A stretch of DNA of 64,000 bases. Source: Cladobotryum mycophilum. Taxonomy: Eukaryota; Ascomycota; Sordariomycetes; Hypocreales; Hypocreaceae. Shown piece after piece: positions 59,170-64,000 of this stretch; the first letter of the stretch is position 1, and each line of letters opens with the position of its first letter. A program made the position numbers and the translations under genes. The notes beneath the pieces were generated by a model. That model ran no database searches. It was not told the DNA's origin and saw only the letters and a list, made by a program, of their open reading frames with translations. The stretch covers positions 4,836,001-4,900,000 of the forward strand of contig CM071591.1 in the NCBI GenBank assembly GCA_036429605.1. Direction: 5' to 3'.

Positions 59170-59457
59170 ATGCCAGGTTTAGAACGTCCTCTCGCACCAG
59201 CAACGCCCCGATACACGGGAGTTAAAGAGACGCTGCATCAGTATTTATACCAGGCCTTGGTTGCCAAATTACTTGCTGCTCGACGCCGAAAGCATCAGAA
59301 CCAACAACAGCACCAACAACAGCACCAGCACCAGTACCAGCAACAACAGCGCCATCAACAACAGCACCAGCAACAGCACCGTCAAAGGCAACCTCGTGAG
59401 ACTGAACCAACCATCAGTGACGACAGCACTTTGAACATTGTTCTTGAGTTCGCATAA
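59170..59457 (+). CDS. Small Gln/His-rich hypothetical protein (95 aa)
   Basis: The ATG at 59170 is preceded by a C/A-rich leader and opens 40 residues of ordinary composition ('LHQYLYQALVAKLLAARRRK', a likely amphipathic helix). About 40 residues composed mainly of Gln and His, encoded by mixed CAG/CAA/CAC codons, come next, then an acidic tail. Mixed synonymous codons suggest selection on the amino-acid tract rather than simple DNA slippage. It lies between the FAD monooxygenase and the SDR, 50 bases before the SDR start. No family is recognised. It could instead be the 5' leader of the SDR transcript or chance ORF. Confidence 0.4.
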   Translation: MPGLERPLAPATPRYTGVKETLHQYLYQALVAKLLAARRRKHQNQQQHQQQHQHQYQQQQRHQQQHQQQHRQRQPRETEPTISDDSTLNIVLEFA

Positions 59458-59507
59458 TTTTTTCATTAAAATACTCTATTCCTCTATTGAATAGTACGTC
59501 TGTCAAA

Positions 59508-60593
59508 ATGGCAGGTCTTGTTAGCTTTTTTCGTCAAGCCTTTCCTGGACAGCCTGAGCTCATTGAAAAGGATGTCCCAGACCTAGCGGGCAAGGTAGCT
59601 CATCTCATCTCCTCACAAACACCACGCACTATTTGCTAAACGTCATCCTAGGTCATCATCGTTACTGGTTCCAACACTGGTCTTGGCAAGGAACTCGCCC
59701 AGATTCTTTACTCCAAAAACGCCAAGGTCTACATGATGGCGAGATCAGAAGAAAAAACACTAAAGGCCATTGACGACATCAAGGCTGCTGTCTCGGAATC
59801 TGATGGAGAGCTGTATTACATCCATCTTGACCTTGCTGATCTCCCTACCATCAAGACCTCAGCACAGGAATTTCTCAACAGGGAGAACAAGCTTGATCTC
59901 CTTATTAACAATGCTGGCATCGCATACCCCGAGTGGGGCAGCAAAACAAAGCAAGGTTACGAGACTCAACTCGGTGTCAACTGTGTCGGAACCTTTGCCT
60001 TTACAAAGCACCTAACTCCTATCCTCGTCTCAACTGCAAAGACCGCCCCCGCCGACTCTGTTCGTGTCGTCTGGGTCTCGTCTTCAGCATCAGAGGGTGT
60101 CTCTCCTAAGAATTACATGGAAAACCTGTCCCAAATTGAGAAGAAGGGCTCTCTTGAGCAGTATTGCATGAGCAAGCTCGGCAACTACTTTCACGCCACC
60201 GAATTTGCCGCTCGTCACAGGGCAGACGGAATCATCTCTGTTTCCCTGAACCCCGGCAATCTTGACTCGGATCTTTGGCGCACACAAGGGGCTGTGACGC
60301 ATTACTTCTTGAGGAAGACATTACTCCACCCCACCATCTATGGAGCCTACACCAATCTCTTTGCTGCGTTTTCGCCCAAAGTCACGTTGGAAAAGTCAGG
60401 TTCTTTCAGTAAGCAGTCACATTACATTGATCGGATCGTATTAGCTAACTGTGAAGCAGTTGCACCATGGGGCAAATTCTGGAACATCTCCAACGAAATG
60501 GTTGAGTGCTCCAAGACCGAAGCTCAAGGCGGCAACGGGACTGCCCAGAAGTTCTGGGAATGGAATGAGGAGCAGATCAGGCCTTATCTATGA
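59508..60593 (+). CDS. Short-chain dehydrogenase/reductase (retinol dehydrogenase-like)
   Basis: Exons 59508..59594, 59652..60408 and 60460..60593; 325 residues, typical of the WWOX/retinol-dehydrogenase-like fungal SDRs that carry an N-terminal extension. 'VIIVTGSNTGLGKELAQIL' is the TGxxxGxG cofactor motif. 'YYIHLDLADLPTIKTSAQEF' contains the conserved D-L dipeptide, 'LLINNAGIAYP' the NNAG motif, 'VRVVWVSSSASEG' the catalytic Ser, and 'QYCMSKLGN' the YxxxK active site. Asn of the tetrad is at 'LGVNCVGTFAF'. The last exon reads 'APWGKFWNISNEM', the usual C-terminal block. It oxidises or reduces a hydroxyl/carbonyl with NAD(P). Same-strand proximity to the FAD monooxygenase suggests cooperation, unproven. 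Confidence 0.93.
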
Positions 60594-61236
60594 GGCTGAT
60601 GCCCGGAATACTTTTCTTACGGTTAACTCTTTCTCGAACGGTCGAGGTTTTTACATGGAGCTGGTGCGATTACACCCCTGATTCAATAGACATAGTCGCT
60701 TAATAGAAGATCGAAGATTTCACATTGCCCTTGCTTACAATATTCTCCGAAATGCCACGCCCCATACTCCATCTATATACACTGACATATCCTAGTCGTT
60801 ATGATATAACACATATTGGTCAAGGCGCCCTCCGAGCTCTTCTTCGGCCAGTTCCGAGATCCCCAGACCAGGATGTTGGACGCACATCGTGTTTGCCCCT
60901 TTTGGCTGCCCCGCCCTGAATCTTTCCATCCAATGCCCCTCCAATGCCCCTCCCCCTCCTCTTGAAAGACCCTTCCAGACGAACCCCTCCAAACCTTTAC
61001 CCTTGACAAAAGTTCCCCCACTAAGGAACGGTGCCATTCAAGCCAGCATGAACCGTTGACAATGTGACCTCGCTAAATTTTTTCTCTGCCGTCTTGCATA
61101 TCTTTTTCTTCTTTTTTCTTTTCTTCTTTTTTCTTCTTTTTTTCTTCTTTTTTTAATGCGCGATATTCGACGGCAATAAAGGAAGATCTGGTCGCGGACT
61201 GTTAGACATAGGCAACTCAGCCCCCTCACAACCACA
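60594..61236. promoter_or_regulatory. Promoter region of the 2OG oxygenase with pyrimidine tract
   Basis: About 640 bases without a gene. A 54-nt stretch made only of T and C (61101-61154) lies about 80 bases before the start codon. This is a common fungal core-promoter feature near transcription start sites. Confidence 0.5.
61101..61154. repeat. 54-nt pure pyrimidine tract
   Basis: Only T and C occur over 54 bases, in CTTCTTTTTT-like units upstream of the 2OG oxygenase. Confidence 0.9.
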
Positions 61237-62569
61237 ATGGCGACTCAACAAGAGCAGAAGCCGCAGCATGAGCTGCCCATGGACCTCCCCGTTATCGATC
61301 TAGACATCTATCTCAACAACGACCCTTCATCTCCCGCCGTCCAAGCCGAATGCGCCCGCGCCGCCGAAGCCCTCATCACCTACGGCGCTCTCGTCCTGCA
61401 CGACTCGCGTGTCTCGGAGAGCGATAACGATACCTTTCTCAACCTCCTAGAGGACTACTTTGACCAGCCCGAAGTCGACCTCCGCCGCGATGAGCGACCC
61501 GAGTTGAGCTACCAGATTGGCGTTACCCTCGAAAACACTGAGAAGCCCAAGTGCGCCGTCGACGAGCCTTGTCTGGACGTCATCGAGAGACTGCACCCTT
61601 CGCAGCGGCCGTTGGATATCTCGGGTCACCAGCCTGATCCCAAGTGCAGGTTCTTCTGGAGAATGGTCGAGCCGCCTCCCTATGAGACGCAGTTCCCCGG
61701 GCTAAACGCTTCCAACATTACGCCCGAGGCGCCGCATATCAAGGAACGGTGGGCTCCCGTTATGGATTTGTGGGGAAGCTCCATGAAGAATGCGTGAGCC
61801 CGGCTATTGGTTTTCCTGGATTTGAGGTCTATTTGGCTGACAAGTTATCACGAATAGCGTCTCCAAGCTCTCTGAAATGACTGCTCTCGGTCTCGGTCTT
61901 CCGGCTGAATACTTTAGCACTGCGGGCCGTTATGGGTTTGTTCAACTATTCAATAAGGCCGTTTTCAAACTTGGACTAACTCATAGCACAGCCCTCATCT
62001 TCTCGCTCCCACCGCCTCGGACCTCAAAAAGTACGGTGAAAAGGATACGATCCTCGCCGGTTTCCATACCGATCTCAACTTCCTCACCATTCACGGCCGC
62101 TCTCGCTACCCCGGTCTCAACATCTGGGCCCGAAACACTGGCAATCGTATCCCCGTCAAGATCCCACCGGGAAACAATCTCCTCGTTCAGGCTGGAAAGC
62201 AGATCGAGTACATCACCGGAGGGCTCATCAAGGCCGGATACCATGAAGTCGTAATCAACGAGCGCACCATCGAGACTATTGAGCGACGCAAGGATGAGTT
62301 CCCCAACAGACCCCTGGTTCGCATCTCGAGCACGTTGTTCTGGCATTTGAACTCGGATTTCGACCTGGTGCCCGTACCGGAGCTGGCGGAGAAGGCAAAG
62401 AAGGTTAGAGCTGAGCAGGCGAACCTGGGGCGGGATGAGGGCGAGGCGGTGGAGTACCCGCCTACCAAGGTGGGACATCAAGTAGAAGGGTAAGTTCTTT
62501 TCGAGTATCTGGTAGAGTAGGATGCTAACAGGGGACAGTGAACTGAAGCACATTGCGTTGATGGCCTGA
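61237..62569 (+). CDS. 2-oxoglutarate/Fe(II)-dependent oxygenase (isopenicillin N synthase-like)
   Basis: Exons 61237..61793, 61858..61935, 61992..62489 and 62539..62569; 387 residues. The N-terminal part ('LPVIDLDIYLNND') matches the non-haem dioxygenase N domain. The catalytic jelly roll includes 'GFHTDLNFLTIHGRSRYPGL' (HxD iron ligands), 'NLLVQAGKQIEYITGG' and the distal ligand His in 'KAGYHEVV'. An RxS motif that binds 2-oxoglutarate follows in 'LVRISSTLFWH'. About 20 residues separate the last His and RxS, more than in plant-type enzymes. All iron and cosubstrate ligands are present. It probably hydroxylates or desaturates a small molecule. Exon 3 uses the second of two closely spaced AG acceptors, which restores 'GPHLLAPT'. 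It is convergent with the permease gene. Confidence 0.92.
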
Positions 62570-62903
62570 AGTCGCGACGAGAGCTTTGTATAATGATATA
62601 ACTATAGAACGAACATGTATGTTATGGATGAGAGAAGTGTTAAATACATGAAACCCAGTTGATACAATGCACTACCTTACTCTAGGTCGACCGATCCTGA
62701 AGAACATTTAGTGATCATTCTCACACGTCAAATCCACAGATACCAGGACTAGGAGTTATTCTACATCGATACATCAACCACCTACAAGTCGTAGGGTAAT
62801 CGAGTCATACGGAAAATCAACAGCCAAATTTCAATGGTATCTTCTAGAAATAATTTTATACACGCTTGCATTTCCAATGCTTCAATCTCGTATCCATGTC
62901 TCC
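62570..62903. other. Convergent 3' spacer
   Basis: About 330 bases between the convergent oxygenase and permease stop codons, presumably both 3' UTRs. Nothing else is visible. Confidence 0.6.
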
Positions 62904-64000
62904 TTATGACTTGTGAGCCGGAAACTCTTCTACCGTTCTCGTCGGATCATGATCCGAACTCGTATCCTGCTCCCTTTTCCCCGCCGCCGCTCCTACATGG
63001 GACTCTGGCTCCCTCCAGAAATCCTTCTTGCCCTGGAACAGACGGACCAGCCAGGGCGGGAAGAATCCACCGGGAATGCGCCACGTCCAGTTCTCCTTGT
63101 CTTCTAGGTTGGGCGGTACGATGCGTCCGCCGCTAACCAGCTTCAGGAGCCAGACAAAGGTGTTGATGGCGATGTAGGCCATGATGGAGGCGATGAGTCC
63201 GTATGCGATGGAGTAGGTAAACGGCATGATGACGATGGCGAGGAAGGCTGGCACGGCGTCGCCCATGTACTTCCAGTTGATTTCGGTAACGGACGTGGCC
63301 ATCATGGATCCAACGAGGATGAGAACGCATCCGGTCGCCCAGGGGGGATCGAGGCGAATATGGGGGCGAAGAAGACGCTGATGAAGAAGCAGATGCCCGT
63401 GACCATGGCGGTGAGACCAGTCTTTCCACCTTCAGAAATACCGGCTCCGGACTCGACAAAGGCGGTTACAGGAGGGACACCAAAGAGGGAACCAATGGAG
63501 ATGCTCAGAGCGTCGACCATGTACGCGGCAGCCGAGCCCTCGAAATCCTGGGTAACCGGGTCGATGAGCTTGGCGAAGCGGGCCATCCCGTACAGCGTGC
63601 CGGTGGTGTCGAGGATATCGACGTAGAGGAAGGTGATGAGCGCGAGCCCAAAGTGGCCCCCGTACTTGGAGACGTCCCAGTCCTGCACCACGAGGATGTT
63701 TTCGATGCGGTGAAAGTCCACCACCTTCTTGAAGAAGTCGAAGGCGTCGTCCCCCAGGGGGTGTGCGGGAAGTAGGTGACGGGGGTGGATCTCGGCCAGG
63801 AAATCACGCTGACGAGGATGATGCCCGCGATGATGGCGCCCTTGACGCGATAGAGCATGAGGATGACGGTGAGGATGCCGCCGCAGAAGATGCCGATCCA
63901 CATGGCCGGGTATCGCATCTTGTCCCACTCGGGGCACGTGCCGTCGGCGAGCTTGTTCTGCGGTGAGCAACCCGCGAGGGATAGAGGCGTGGACGTTGAG
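62904..64000 (-). CDS. AzgA-type purine (adenine/guanine/hypoxanthine) permease, C-terminal part (two frame breaks)
   Basis: The gene enters from the right edge; coding begins at position 64000 or beyond. Three collinear segments belong to one protein: 'MRYPAMWIGIFCGGILTVIL...ISWPRSTPVTYFPHTP'; 'LGDDAFDFFKKVVDFH...LYVDILDTTGTLYGMARF...VPPVTAFVESGAGISEGGKT...APIFASIPP'; and 'WATGCVLILVGSMMA...' to the stop at 62904. The segment 'FVESGAGISEGGKTGLTA' is the signature of AzgA/NCS2-like purine transporters. Frame breaks fall at G/C runs near 63751-63761 and 63342-63347, each one base short. Several helices and a hydrophilic C-tail of about 70 residues are seen. It imports adenine, guanine and hypoxanthine with protons across the plasma membrane. 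The breaks are probably sequencing errors. Confidence 0.85.

Overview
This window looks like nuclear DNA of a filamentous ascomycete (Pezizomycotina, probably a Sordariomycete). The genes carry short GT-AG introns of about 45-170 nt. They encode families typical of these fungi: a LaeA-like methyltransferase, a Zn2Cys6 regulator beside a maltose cluster, a QDE-2-type Argonaute, a FunK1 kinase and an AzgA-type purine permease. Intergenic DNA is long and rich in microsatellites. Species cannot be named from the sequence alone. I see no rRNA, convincing tRNA, CRISPR array or intact transposon.

Layout. 0-12.3 kb: the N-terminus of a cytochrome P450 at the left edge, a 14-TM-type MFS exporter, a glutathione S-transferase and a LaeA-like methyltransferase. 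14-22.6 kb: a MAL-type cluster of Zn2Cys6 regulator, alpha-glucoside permease and intracellular maltase; permease and maltase diverge across 2.5 kb. 24.2-31.0 kb: a compact sterol-modifying locus of CYP7-like P450 (carrying nonsense codons), C-5 sterol desaturase-like protein and DHCR7-like Delta7-sterol reductase. 31.3-38.3 kb: an F-box/ankyrin protein, a FunK1 kinase whose stop codon lies in a 58-bp tandem repeat, and a GNT1-like glycosyltransferase. 39.1-44.2 kb: an Argonaute with the DEDD catalytic tetrad and a GFO/IDH/MocA oxidoreductase. 44.2-50.0 kb: gene-poor, with the relic of an SNF2-type helicase. 50.0-64.0 kb: a secreted S10 carboxypeptidase, a DszC/acyl-CoA-dehydrogenase-like flavoprotein, an FAD monooxygenase, a small Gln/His-rich ORF, an SDR, a 2OG-Fe(II) oxygenase and an AzgA-type permease cut by the right edge.

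Two observations stand out. First, the sterol locus puts a Delta7-sterol reductase, an activity not needed for ergosterol, next to a desaturase and a P450, which suggests a specialised steroid pathway. Second, six genes are broken by eight single-base frame errors, and every one can be placed in a run of five or six G or C. That points to homopolymer miscalls rather than eight pseudogenisation events, so those genes are annotated as probably intact. The P450 stop codons and the SNF2 relic do not fit that explanation and look like true decay.

Gene models were built by eye from splice signals and reading-frame continuity. Every complete model sums to a multiple of three once the stated homopolymer corrections are counted.
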